This document shows positions 8,936-19,100 of a stretch of 47,154 bases of DNA, one piece after another. The stretch is from Oleiagrimonas sp964608595. GTDB lineage: Bacteria; Pseudomonadota; Gammaproteobacteria; Xanthomonadales; Rhodanobacteraceae. A program made the translations under genes and the position numbers. The notes beneath the pieces were generated by a model. That model was not told where the DNA came from and made no database searches. It was given only the letters and a program-made list of their open reading frames with translations. Position 1 is the first letter of the stretch, and every line of letters starts with the position of its first letter. The DNA is taken from contig CAZSOU010000009.1 of the NCBI GenBank assembly GCA_964608595.1, forward strand, positions 1-47,154, in the 5' to 3' direction.

Positions 8936-9771
8936 CGCTCGCCACCACCAGGCCAGGCAACCCGGCAACCATGTCGCAACTGGAAGCACGCGAGGTGTCG
9001 CTCTGGCGCGGATCGCGGCACGTGCTCGAAAACATCCATCTGACCGTTTCGCCCGGACGCCTGCTGGTGCTGGTCGGCCCCAACGGCGCCGGCAAGAGCA
9101 GTCTGCTGGCCGTGCTGGCCGGCGTGCTGGCACCCGATCATGGAGAAGTCCGACTGGACGGCACGCCTCTGGCTCAGTGGTCGCCACGCACACTGGCCCG
9201 GCGCCGGGCGATGCTCTCGCAAAAGGTCCACCTGCCTTTCGACTTCAGCGTACGCGAAGTGGTGATGCTGGGCCGCAGCCCGCACGGCCGAAGTATCGGT
9301 GGCCGGCATGACCGCCGGCTGGCGGACGCCGCCTTGCGCATGGCGCAGGCCTGGCACCTGCGCGAGCGTTCTTGGCTGCAACTGTCGGGTGGCGAACAAC
9401 AACGCGTGCAACTGGCGCGGGTGCTGGCACAGGTCTCCGATGACGGCGGTCCACCGGCATGGCTGTTGCTGGACGAACCCGAAGCCGGCCTGGACATGGC
9501 GCACCAGCACCGCATCCTGGCCATGGCGCGGCAACGCGCGCACGACGGCATGGGCGTGATCGCCGTAGTGCACGACCTCAACCTGGCCGCGACCTACGCC
9601 GACGACGTCGCGCTGCTGGCTGCAGGCCGCCTGCTGCGGCACGGCCCGCCCGATGACGTGCTCGATCCGAACCGCCTGGCCGCCGTCTACGGCCTGCCAC
9701 TGGCGCGCATTGCCCATCACCGTGGCTTCTTGCTGGTGCCGTCAACGGATGGCATGCAGACCAGCAAGTAG
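8932..9771 (+). CDS. hmuV: Heme ABC transporter ATP-binding protein HmuV
   Basis: Cytoplasmic ATPase that powers HmuU. The 279-residue product has Walker A GPNGAGKSS, the Q-loop region RRAMLSQKVHLPFDFSVREVV, signature LSGGEQQR, Walker B LLLDEPEAGLD and switch VVHDLNLAA. QKVHLPFDFSVREVVMLGR is typical of HmuV rather than FecE. I favour the GTG at 8932, which overlaps the hmuU stop (GTGA) with GGAG 7 bases upstream. The ATG at 8971 is a possible alternative giving a 266-residue protein. This is the last gene of the heme cluster; a hairpin follows. Confidence 0.94.
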   Translation: MTLATTRPGNPATMSQLEAREVSLWRGSRHVLENIHLTVSPGRLLVLVGPNGAGKSSLLAVLAGVLAPDHGEVRLDGTPLAQWSPRTLARRRAMLSQKVHLPFDFSVREVVMLGRSPHGRSIGGRHDRRLADAALRMAQAWHLRERSWLQLSGGEQQRVQLARVLAQVSDDGGPPAWLLLDEPEAGLDMAHQHRILAMARQRAHDGMGVIAVVHDLNLAATYADDVALLAAGRLLRHGPPDDVLDPNRLAAVYGLPLARIAHHRGFLLVPSTDGMQTSK

Positions 9772-9803
9772 GCGGACGAAAAGCCGCGATGCCTTTCCGA
9801 ACT

Positions 9804-9835
9804 GCGACCCGGCCAGCCATTGCAAGCCGGGTCGC
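9804..9835. terminator. Hairpin between convergent hmuV and the M16 protease gene
   Basis: A perfect 10-bp inverted repeat, GCGACCCGGC at 9804-9813 and GCCGGGTCGC at 9826-9835, with a 12-base loop, lies between two gene ends that face each other. No clear T-run follows on either strand, so it may be a bidirectional but weak or Rho-assisted terminator. Confidence 0.5.
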
Positions 9836-9841
9836 GAAGGT

Positions 9842-12562
9842 TCACTGCTGCTTTTTCGGCTTCGGGCCTTGTACCACCTGGACCAGGTTGGCGGGCCGAA
9901 TGTACTTCTTGAACGCCGCTTGTACTTCACTTGCGTCGAGGTTCAAGTAATACTTGGCCGCCACCATCGGCTGATTCAGCGGTTCACCCTTGTAGCTCCA
10001 GTTGAGCAGTGAACGGGCGATACCGTACACACTTGAGACCTGCAGCGGAATCGAGCGAATTCGTGCCTGGCGCGCATTGTCCAGTTCGTCCTTCGACAAC
10101 GGCGTGTTGCGCATCATGGCAAGGTTCTTGCGCACCAGATCGTCGACCGGCTTGACCTTGTTCGGATCGCTTCCGTAACTGACGTAGAACATCGCGCGCG
10201 AGCGGTCGAAGTTCATTCCCGAACTGGCACCGTAGGCGTAGCCGTGCTTGACGCGGATGTCGGTCATCAGTCGTGATGCAAAGCCGTTTCCACCCAGCAC
10301 TTCGTTGCCCAGCTCCAGTGCGTAACGATCCTTGTCGTGCAGGTTCAGATCCATCATCTGGGCCATCAGCACGCGATCCTGCGAGGCATAGCTGTTGGGT
10401 ACCAGGGTGTAGCTGGCCGGATTGAGCGGCACCGGGTCTTCCACCACATCGGGCTTGGGACCGCTGGCTTTCCATGCGCCGAAGGTTTTCTCGACCTCGG
10501 CCTTGGCTTCTGCCGGAGTCACGTCGCCCACCACCACGATGGTGGTCATGTCCGGACGGTAGGTTTGCGCGTAATAGGCCTTCACATCGTCAAGCGTCAG
10601 CTTGTCCACCGTTTCCGGGGTGGCCTGACGCAAACCCGGGTCACCGGCGGGCAAAAGGCCTTCATGCAACGCACGCATGGTCTTGTAACGCGGCGACTGC
10701 AGCTGACCGGCCAACGTGCGCGACAACGCCTTTTTCTGCACCGCGAATTCCTTTTGCGGAAGTGCCGGATGCAGCTCGTTGTCGGCCAACAACTGCATGC
10801 CCTTGTGGAAATGACTGCTGGGTACGGCCAGACTGAATGTGCTGCCGGCCGACTCGCTTGCCGCAATACTGTCCAGTGCTTTGTGGAACGCATCGCGGTC
10901 CAGCGTGGTGGTGCCGTAATCGAACAGTTTGCCGAGCAACTTGCCGACGCCTTCCTTGCCTTCCGGCTCCTGCAGGTGATCGTTGTGATCCACATGACCG
11001 ACCACGGTCACGGTCTTGCTGACGGTTTCCGGTTGCACGATCAAGGTGATGCCGTTGTCAAGTTGCATCCGTACCGGATCAAGAGTCCAGTGCGGCATCT
11101 GCAGTTTCGCCAACGGTTTGGCCGCCCACGACGGCAACGGCGTGTCCAGATTGTCTTTGCTGCCGAACGATTCGGTGCCACCAAAGCCCTGACTGTGCGG
11201 CGGGCGTTTGCCGTTCGGGTCCGGAGTCATGACCACGGTAATGCGCTGGTCGGCCTTGAAGTACTTGCGCGCCACGCGATCGACATCCTGCGCGGTGACC
11301 TTCTCGATCTGGTCCAGCGCTTCCTGAGGCGAGCTCAGGCCCTGCCAGGCCAGCGCCTGCGACCACGCACTGGCCTGGGTGACGGCACTGTTCCTGGCAA
11401 ATTCGAACTGCGCGCGCTCGTGCAACTTGGCCGCTTTCACCAGTTCCGGATCCACGCCGTTTTCCAGCAGATCGCGAATCACGCCGTCGAGCTCGGCGGC
11501 GGTTTTCTTGCTGTCACCACCTTTGGGGAAACCGGCCTCGATGACCCCCATGCCACCGCGGATGAAGCCCTGTACGCCGGCATCGGCACTCAGCACCTTG
11601 CCTTGTGCCGCGAGATCCGAAAGGCGGCTGCGCGGGTTGCCCAGCACGTCCATCAGTACTTGCAGCGCGGCGTTCTCGGAAGACTGCTGCCCCGGCACGC
11701 GGTACCAGTATTGAACGGAGCCGGTGGCACTCGGGGTGGACTTGACGATGGTCTGTGCCTCGAAGGGCTTCAGCTCCATGGGTTTGCGCGCAGGCGTCGG
11801 GCCTTCGGGAATCGCCCCGAACCGGGCCTTGACCTTGGCCAGGGTGCTCTGCGGGTCGATATCGCCGGCGATTACCAGAATCGCATTGTTGGGCACATAC
11901 CACTTGTCGTAGAACTTCTGCAAAATGGCGCCGGTCGTCTTGTCGAAGCTGGGACGCGTCCCCAGCGCATCATGGGCATAGCCGGTGCCGGCGAAAAGAA
12001 TTTTTTCGACTTGTGCGCCGGCCAGATAACCGGGATTGGAGATGTCACGCGACACTTCCTGTTCGATGGCGCCTTTCTCCAGGCTCCAACCCTTGTCGGT
12101 CAATTCGGCGCCGCGCATGCGCGTGGCTTCCATCCGCAACAGGACGTCCAGATATTGCGCTGGCGCGACAAAGTAGTACTGGGTGGCATCGTTGGTGGTG
12201 AACGCGTTGTCACCCGCGCCCATCTTGCCGACCATCTTGTTCAACTGCGCGCCGGTCATGCCCTTGCTGTCGCGAAACATCATGTGCTCCAGTGCATGGG
12301 CCGTGCCCGGATAACCTTTTGGCGCCTCGTAGCTGCCGACCAGGTAGGTGATCTGGGTGGTCACCATCGGCGACAACGTATTGCGCACGATCAATACGCG
12401 CAGACCGTTGTCGAGCGTGGCGCGCAGCACATTGTCTTTCTGGCTGTGTGCTGCCGCAGCGGGCGCATCAGCTGCCAGTACGGGCTGCAGGCCACCAAAG
12501 ACCAGGCCGATACCGAGCAGAACGCCCATGGCGAGCGGATGGGGATTGCCGAACTTTTTCAT
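9842..12562 (-). CDS. Periplasmic M16 zinc metalloprotease (two-domain insulinase/pitrilysin type)
   Basis: Peptide-degrading zinc protease predicted to act in the periplasm. The 906-residue precursor opens with a signal peptide (MKKFGNPHPLAMGVLLGIGL, cleavage near LAA at about 31). The active half has the inverted zinc motif HALEH (His89, Glu92, His93) and a third ligand, probably Glu169, in AIEQEVSRD. The second half (from about 470) has the M16 fold but no HxxEH and should be the catalytically silent partner that closes the chamber. I use the ATG of MKKFGNP; an upstream ATG adds 20 residues that would spoil the signal peptide. Size and layout resemble FusC-type periplasmic M16 proteases that work with TonB receptors. 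It lies downstream of and co-directional with dsbD, tlpA and a TonB receptor. Confidence 0.88.
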   Translation of the reverse strand: MKKFGNPHPLAMGVLLGIGLVFGGLQPVLAADAPAAAAHSQKDNVLRATLDNGLRVLIVRNTLSPMVTTQITYLVGSYEAPKGYPGTAHALEHMMFRDSKGMTGAQLNKMVGKMGAGDNAFTTNDATQYYFVAPAQYLDVLLRMEATRMRGAELTDKGWSLEKGAIEQEVSRDISNPGYLAGAQVEKILFAGTGYAHDALGTRPSFDKTTGAILQKFYDKWYVPNNAILVIAGDIDPQSTLAKVKARFGAIPEGPTPARKPMELKPFEAQTIVKSTPSATGSVQYWYRVPGQQSSENAALQVLMDVLGNPRSRLSDLAAQGKVLSADAGVQGFIRGGMGVIEAGFPKGGDSKKTAAELDGVIRDLLENGVDPELVKAAKLHERAQFEFARNSAVTQASAWSQALAWQGLSSPQEALDQIEKVTAQDVDRVARKYFKADQRITVVMTPDPNGKRPPHSQGFGGTESFGSKDNLDTPLPSWAAKPLAKLQMPHWTLDPVRMQLDNGITLIVQPETVSKTVTVVGHVDHNDHLQEPEGKEGVGKLLGKLFDYGTTTLDRDAFHKALDSIAASESAGSTFSLAVPSSHFHKGMQLLADNELHPALPQKEFAVQKKALSRTLAGQLQSPRYKTMRALHEGLLPAGDPGLRQATPETVDKLTLDDVKAYYAQTYRPDMTTIVVVGDVTPAEAKAEVEKTFGAWKASGPKPDVVEDPVPLNPASYTLVPNSYASQDRVLMAQMMDLNLHDKDRYALELGNEVLGGNGFASRLMTDIRVKHGYAYGASSGMNFDRSRAMFYVSYGSDPNKVKPVDDLVRKNLAMMRNTPLSKDELDNARQARIRSIPLQVSSVYGIARSLLNWSYKGEPLNQPMVAAKYYLNLDASEVQAAFKKYIRPANLVQVVQGPKPKKQQ

Positions 12563-12658
12563 GAAATGATTCCCGGTGGAAATGAAGGGTTGCACTGGCA
12601 TGAGCGCGCCAGGCCCGGCCACGCGTCCGCGCAGCCACAGGCAAGTCGTGCAGGCATG

Positions 12659-14800
12659 TCAGTTGTTTGCTTGGACCGATGACTTGCGGAAGGCATCCAG
12701 CACGATCTGTGGAGTCAGCACTTCCGGCATCACGATGGGTTTGGCCGACGGTGAACCGCCGGGATAGATCAGGTTGAATGGCACCGCGCTGCGATCCCAT
12801 TTCGCCAATGCCGCGGTGATTTCCGGATCACTGTTGGTCCAGTCCGCCTCGAGCATGGCGATGTCGTGGTCACGGAAATACTGCTTTACTTCCGGCGACG
12901 AAAAGACCACTTTCTTGTTGGCCTGGCACGTGGCGCACCAGCGAGCGGTGAAATCCACGTAGATGCCCCGCCCCTGCTGGCGCAGTCGGGCCACGCGCTG
13001 GGCGCTCCATGGTTGCCAGGTCAGCGCATTCGGCGCCGGCGGGCGCGGCCATCCCAGACCCAGCGCCAACACGAACAGGACCAGACCACCGACCACGGCC
13101 ACGCCGTGCCGCCGCGTACTTGCACCGGGCCGGCCGATGCGTCCGTACAGCCATACCGCCATCGCGATCAGGGCCAGTGCCAGCAGCGCATTCAGCAGCG
13201 CGTCGGCGCCGACCTGACCGGCCAGCACCCAGATCAGATAGCCCACCGTGGCATACAGCGGGAACGCCATCAGTTGCTTGAAGGTTTCCATCCACGGACC
13301 GGGCCGCGGCAGCCAGCGCAGCAGTCCGGGAAAGACCGACAGCAACAGGTACGGCAACGACAACCCCAGCGCGATCACGGTGAAGACCACGAACGATTGC
13401 CACACCGGCAACGCCAGAGCCACGCCCAATGCGGGCGCCAGGAACGGCGCACTGCACGGCGTGGCCACCACCGTGGCAAGCATGCCGGCAAACAGCGAAC
13501 CAGGCACGCCGCCACGAGTTTGCAGCTTCGAGCCCACCGACGTGGCACGCACGCCGATTTCAAACACGCCACTCAAGTTCAGCGCAAACACCAGCATCAC
13601 GATCGCCAGCCCGAACACGAACGGCGCCGATTGCAGCTGAAACCCCCAACCCAGTTGCTGACCACCGGCACGCAATGCGGCCAGCACCCCGGCCAGGGCC
13701 CAGAACGACAGCAGCACGCCCGCCGTGAACGCCCATGCGTGAGCCGCCACTTTGCGACGGTCCTTGCCCGCCTGATTGATGAAGCCCATGACCTTGATGC
13801 CCAGCACCGGAAACACGCAAGGCATCAGATTGAGAATCAGACCGCCCAGCAGGGCAAACAGCAACACGCCGATCGACAAACCTCCGGCGGCACTCGATCC
13901 TGCTGTCGCCGATCCGGTCGATGTGATGCCCGTACCCGGTGCGCCGTTGGCCGCGGCAGCCGCAGCCGCCGCCGACGAAAAGGGCACATCCACTTTCACG
14001 CCCCGGTACGTGCCCTTGCTGTCGTGATAGGCCAGCACGCCTCGCAGGGGCGCTCCGGGCGGTATGCTTTCGTCACCGTCCAAGGCCATTTTCAGCAGTG
14101 CACGACGACCATGGCTGGCCACCGTCTGCGGTTTCCGGTAGTCGATGAAATCATCCAGCGGAAAGAAGTGCAGGTCGCTGATCGGCGCGGGACCTACCGC
14201 GCGCAACACGACGGTCGAGTGATCGTGGCTGGCGGCCAACGTCCAGTCACCGGCCGCTTGCGGCATCGGCATCTTCCCGATGCCGGCCACCACGTCATTG
14301 TCCGGCGGCGTCGGCTGTGTCGAGACCGGCAGCGCCAGTGACACCGTCTGGTGGCCGGGAACGCATTCGGTCTTGCACATCAGCCAATGGACATCGGCGC
14401 GCAACACCACGGCACTTCCCGGGGTCATGTCGGCCGGCGGTGTCAACGTGACCGGCAGGTACAACAGACCCAGATAGCCATGACCGGAAATCACGTTCTG
14501 CTGGTTTCTCAGCACGACCGGCGTCGGCCACTGGATCGGCCCGGATTTCCATCCCTGCGGAAGATGCCACTTGATCCGCGTGGGCAGACCGGTTCCGGCA
14601 TGTTTCCAGAAACTGTGCCAATGCGGCTGATGCTGCATGCGCAGTGCCACGGTAAACGATTTGCCCGGTTGCACTGATGTCTGCGTCGATACCAGCGACA
14701 CATCCACCTGTGCCCATGCCGCCGAAGGTAGCGCCAGGCCGGCAAACAGCATCAAGGCAAGAAAGGACCAAAAGCGTCGCACGGACTTACCTGCTTTCAT
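12659..14800 (-). CDS. DsbD/ScsB-like thiol:disulfide interchange protein
   Basis: Transmembrane electron carrier that moves reducing power from cytoplasmic thioredoxin to periplasmic thiol proteins. The 713-residue protein has a signal peptide (about 1-30) and an N-terminal periplasmic DsbD-alpha-like domain with Cys142 and Cys146 (MCKTEC). An Ala-rich linker follows, then an eight-helix membrane domain with redox Cys in LMPCVFPVLG and TPCSAPFLAP. The C-terminal thioredoxin domain has WCATC (Cys622, Cys625). All six expected Cys are therefore present. The start at 14800 overlaps the end of the tlpA-like gene by 14 bases, so translation is coupled. Longer open sequence upstream belongs to the tlpA frame region and is not used. 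Confidence 0.9.
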   Translation of the reverse strand: MKAGKSVRRFWSFLALMLFAGLALPSAAWAQVDVSLVSTQTSVQPGKSFTVALRMQHQPHWHSFWKHAGTGLPTRIKWHLPQGWKSGPIQWPTPVVLRNQQNVISGHGYLGLLYLPVTLTPPADMTPGSAVVLRADVHWLMCKTECVPGHQTVSLALPVSTQPTPPDNDVVAGIGKMPMPQAAGDWTLAASHDHSTVVLRAVGPAPISDLHFFPLDDFIDYRKPQTVASHGRRALLKMALDGDESIPPGAPLRGVLAYHDSKGTYRGVKVDVPFSSAAAAAAAANGAPGTGITSTGSATAGSSAAGGLSIGVLLFALLGGLILNLMPCVFPVLGIKVMGFINQAGKDRRKVAAHAWAFTAGVLLSFWALAGVLAALRAGGQQLGWGFQLQSAPFVFGLAIVMLVFALNLSGVFEIGVRATSVGSKLQTRGGVPGSLFAGMLATVVATPCSAPFLAPALGVALALPVWQSFVVFTVIALGLSLPYLLLSVFPGLLRWLPRPGPWMETFKQLMAFPLYATVGYLIWVLAGQVGADALLNALLALALIAMAVWLYGRIGRPGASTRRHGVAVVGGLVLFVLALGLGWPRPPAPNALTWQPWSAQRVARLRQQGRGIYVDFTARWCATCQANKKVVFSSPEVKQYFRDHDIAMLEADWTNSDPEITAALAKWDRSAVPFNLIYPGGSPSAKPIVMPEVLTPQIVLDAFRKSSVQANN

Positions 14801-16070
14801 GAGACAGCTTCCCGAAGTGCTTGCGCACCGCATTTTCGACGCCCCAGTCACGGATGTTCTTGCCGACAATCTTGCCGTCGCCTGAAATCAGGAAATTGCT
14901 GGGCAGGCGTTGGACGCCGTAAGCGGTCGCCGACGTCGAGTCCATGCCCGCGTCCTCCAGGTTGATCCAGGGAATGTTGTTGCTGGCACGCTCCTCCTTC
15001 AACGCTTTCAACCAGTCACTGCGGTTGTCATCCAGTGACACGGCATAGATCTCGAAACCGTCCTTGTGAAACTCCTTGTAGGTCTTGGCCAAATGCGGAA
15101 ACTCGGCACGGCACGGGCTGCACCAGGACGCCCAGAAGTCCACCAGCACAAGTTTGTTTTTGGCCAGCACATCGGACAGCTTCACCTTCTTGCCGTCGGC
15201 GCTCGTTGCCGTAATGTCGCGGTAGGGCTTGCCCACGGCGAGAGCATTCTGCGCTGCCTTGCCGCTTTTCCGCATTTCGGCCACATACTGTACGCGCCGC
15301 AATACCGGGTTATCGCCAAGCGCTTCCTTGTAGGACGCATACATGACTTTGCGCTTGGCCGGCGGATAGCGTTTCCAGTCATAGTTGTCCGGCAACACGA
15401 AAAGCTTCAGGAGGGCCGGACCATCGCCATCGAGAATCTTTCCCTGATACGCGTTCTCGATTTTTCGAACGGCCTTCACGCTCGGCGAAACGGCCTTGCG
15501 CGCCGCCGTCATCGCCGCCTTGTCCATGGGATCGACGTGCGCAAACGCCTTCTCGGACACTGCGTGCCTTTTTTTCTCCGCGGCAATGTAGTCCGGTTGC
15601 GTCCGGTAGCCGTAGACCAGGTCGTTGTAGTGACCGCCCTTCACTGCCAGTCCCGCACCCGTGTTGACCACGTGGTAAGTGGCATTTTCAATAATCATGC
15701 CGACACTGGCATGCGAGCCCCATGTAAGGACGCCGCGCATGGGCTGATCCACCGACCCGGTCAACGTGAAGCGACCATTCTCCACTTTCGCAGAGGCCAG
15801 TTTGATGCTGGAATCCATCCTCTCCGGGTTGGCGTCCATTTCCAGCAAGGTCATGGTGGTGCCGTCCTTCAGGCCCAACGACGTCCCGGTGATGGTGAAA
15901 TGCGCATGTGTGGCATCGGCCGCTTCCGTCCTGGCGGTGGCAGCCGCTGCCGGTGTCGCGGCATGAGCCGGCGAGTCCTGCTGTGCATCGTGGTTGCCGC
16001 AGCCGCCAAGCGTGACGGTCAATACCAGTGCAGCGGCCATCAAGCATGCGGTTCGTGACTTGTGTTTCAT
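14787..16070 (-). CDS. TlpA/ResA-family thioredoxin-like lipoprotein with DUF4369-like N-domain
   Basis: Predicted membrane-anchored periplasmic thiol reductase. The 427-residue protein starts with a lipoprotein signal; the lipobox LGGC puts the acylated Cys at 24. A beta-rich N-domain of the DUF4369 type follows (about 48-140; HFTITGTSLGLKDGTTMTL, ENGRFTLTGSVDQP), then a charged helical middle and a TlpA domain (about 285-427). That domain has LVDFWASWCSPCRAEFPH (Cys317, Cys320) and the cis-Pro loop VQRLPSNFLIS. GAGG lies 6-7 bases before the ATG. This layout is common in Bacteroidota and less so in Proteobacteria. It presumably draws electrons from the DsbD-like protein encoded directly after it. 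Confidence 0.88.
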   Translation of the reverse strand: MKHKSRTACLMAAALVLTVTLGGCGNHDAQQDSPAHAATPAAAATARTEAADATHAHFTITGTSLGLKDGTTMTLLEMDANPERMDSSIKLASAKVENGRFTLTGSVDQPMRGVLTWGSHASVGMIIENATYHVVNTGAGLAVKGGHYNDLVYGYRTQPDYIAAEKKRHAVSEKAFAHVDPMDKAAMTAARKAVSPSVKAVRKIENAYQGKILDGDGPALLKLFVLPDNYDWKRYPPAKRKVMYASYKEALGDNPVLRRVQYVAEMRKSGKAAQNALAVGKPYRDITATSADGKKVKLSDVLAKNKLVLVDFWASWCSPCRAEFPHLAKTYKEFHKDGFEIYAVSLDDNRSDWLKALKEERASNNIPWINLEDAGMDSTSATAYGVQRLPSNFLISGDGKIVGKNIRDWGVENAVRKHFGKLSHESR

Positions 16071-16156
16071 GCGTAACCTCAAAATTTTGGGATCGGACAA
16101 ATGCCGCTGTCGAGCGTCGACATGTTCGGCGGCGATCCGGCCGTGCCGACGGAACG

Positions 16157-19100
16157 TCAGAAGTTCGTGTTCAGGTCCAGATAGATCACCCGACCACGCA
16201 CGCTGGCTCGCGTGGAAACAAAGCCGAACCGGTTGTCCACGAACGGGAATTCGCGCTCAAATGCGTTTTTCACGCCCAGTCGCACCGTGGTTCCGTTCAG
16301 CCATCCAGAGCTCTCATCCCAGTTGTAGCCCACCTGGAAATCCATCGTGGTATAGGAACTGGCGTGTGTCCGCGGGTCGGGATTGGGTACGAAATTGTTG
16401 TAGATCGTGGCCTGGGCGGATAGCGGCTTGATCACCCGGAAAGGCGAGATGTAATGCAGGCCCGCCGTCGCAGTGAAGTTGCTCTTCTGCCAGTTGAGGG
16501 ACAGGTCCGCGACCCACTTGCTGGGCCCCAACTCGCTGTCCGAAAAAACCGTCGGCGGCAGTGTCGAAACGGATCGGGACGACAGTTCCAGTGTGCGCAC
16601 GGCATTCCATTCCAGCCGCCAGCTCCCCACGTGCTCATTGCCGAAGTAGTAACTGATGCGGGTGTCGACGCTGCGCGACTGTCGGCCCAGAAAGTTGATG
16701 TTCCGCGCATCCCACAGCAACACACCGTTCTTGCCTTTGGTGAAAGTTCCAGGCGGCATGTCGTCGACATTCGAAAATATCTGCGCGTAAGTGAGCCCGG
16801 CCAATGGTGCACCGATGTAATTGTCGAAATCGGTATCGTTGTAGGTTGCCGAAATCATCAAGCCACTGATGAAACCCGGGGCGTAGTCGAAACCAAGTGT
16901 CTTGACCGTGGCAATCTGCGGTTTCAGATTCGGATTGGGCCCGCTCAGAGAAAGCACGGACGTCACGCCGGGCGGCAGTGTTCCGCCGTTGTATTGCACG
17001 GCGGCCGTGTAATCGGCGATTTGATTCAGCCCGAACTCCTGACGCATCTGCGGCGTCAGGAACGAGCGTCCCCAGGTTGCGCGAATTTTCAAGCTGTTGA
17101 CGGGCCTCCAGGTCAACTTGACCTCGGGACTGGTACTGGAAAAAGAGCGACTCAGCGGCGTGAATTCCCCGGTCACCCCGGGCGTGGGACCAGGCAAGGC
17201 GCCGGTAAGTGCACGCAGATCGAAATCACCCCGCGCCAGCAAATTGTCGTAATCGTTCTGCACGACCTGATTGCTTCCATGCTGATCGAACGCGTCATAG
17301 CGTGCCGCCAGAGTCAGCGTCAGCTCTTTGGCCAGCGGCACGTCTTTCAGAAGCGGAATGCCGATTTCGGTAAACACGGACCAGGAATCACGCTTGCTGG
17401 TGGTTGTCTCGTTACTGGTGAGCTGGTTCTTGTAGTCGTACTTTTCGTTGCGGTATTCAGCGCCGATGGCCATCTGAACCTTGCCGGCCGGCAATGAAAA
17501 CAGGCCGCCTCGCGTCAGAAGCTTCAGGCTGTTCTCGGACGAATCGAATGTGCTGGTGTAGGTGTCGACCAACGTGTTCAGCAAATCCCGATTGGCCTGA
17601 ACCACTCGCGGATCGCTGCCGTCACCAAAGACATTCAGGTTGTTCAACACCGGAAAGGTCCGTGCATGGCCTTGCGGACCAAATGATCCGGTGAAGTCGC
17701 CCAGCGAATTCGCGCGCCCTCGTTCCCGGCTTCCGGCATAGGACACGTCAAAACCCCAGCCATCGAATATGGGCAGTTTGCCGGTCAAACCGACGTTGAA
17801 GTTGATGTTGGTCTGCTTCTGCTGCTGGCTGAACGTCATGCCGGAAAGTTCTTTGGCATAGGAATAGCCGACCATCACGTCTTTGCCGAAATGATTGTAC
17901 GGATTGGTGGCCGGCACGTAGGTGGCACTGCCGTCCTCCAGGAAACTGAAATCGAACGCCGATGGATGCCAGTATTCCGAATCCTTCTGCCTGGCATAGC
18001 TGGCGCTCCAGGTAAGTCTCAGATCATGGGCAAAATCCTGCTCGCCATTCAAACGGATCGCCGGATTGTCGACCTTCGGACCGATACGCCTTTCGTGATA
18101 GCTGGTCGGCGCGGCTGCGAAGCTGTAGGGAAGCAGATCACCCGGCTGCAGATCCGTCCCGTTCTGGCCGCCCGGGATGATGCCCAGCGGGACGGTCCTG
18201 ATGTGGTACCCGCCGACATCGAACGAATCGAAGACCACACCAGGCTGGCCCAAACCGGGAGAGCCGGCATTGACCCCTCCGATGTCGCTGAAGTCGCCTT
18301 CGCCTTTGGGGCCAACATGAATGTAGCGACTGATGTCGGCCGGATCGGTCCTGCGGTCGCTCAGGGTGGCTGTCAGAAATCCCTGATCCCAGTTGAAAGT
18401 GTGAGCCAGATCCAGACGGGTTGCATCCGCGCCGCTGCTGGAATATTCGTGGCGCAGATGCACCACGGTGCCTTCGTAGCTCCGCTTCAACACGATATTG
18501 ACCACACCGGCCACGGCGTCCGCACCGTAGATGGCACTGGCGCCGTCGCTGAGCACTTCGATGCTTTTGATCTGCGATATGGGAATGGACGAAATGTCGG
18601 TAAAGCCGCCCTGATCCTGGGCCGAACCGGCAAGCCGGTGGCCATTGACAAGGACCAGCGTGGATCGACTGCCCAGACCGCGCAGATTGACCGAGCTGGC
18701 ACCCACGGTCGACTGCGGGCCGTACTGCTGGCCATACTCCGTTTCACCCAGCGCGACACTGGTGGACGAGATGCTGCTGAAGTTCTGCGGAAGGTGACGC
18801 AACACATCCTCGACCGAACTGTAACCGCGATTCTTGATCTGCTGCGAATCGATGATGATCAGCGGCGAAGCCGAATCGATATCACGCAGATTCGTCCCCG
18901 TGACATTGACCGAAGACAGGGTCCGCGCCGTGTCGGTCGACACCGGCGCGTCGGTCGCGGTCGCGCCCTCGCTGTCGATGTTCACACGCTGTGTCAATGG
19001 TGCATTGGCAGCTTCGCGCGAAAGCGTGGTCTTGCCGCTAGCCGAGGCGGGCGACCGCACGACGACGGTATTGGCGTTGACGAAGTCGAATGTCAAACCG

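Noticed and set aside
10337..12682. Plus-strand open frame of nearly 800 codons opposite the M16 protease gene
   Set aside because: It mirrors the codon pattern of the minus-strand gene, is rich in His, Arg and Gln, lacks domains and a ribosome site. The minus-strand protein has signal peptide and HxxEH motif.
12866..14341. Long plus-strand frame opposite the dsbD-like gene
   Set aside because: Low-complexity Gln/Arg/His composition and no start signal; the minus-strand gene carries all six redox Cys.
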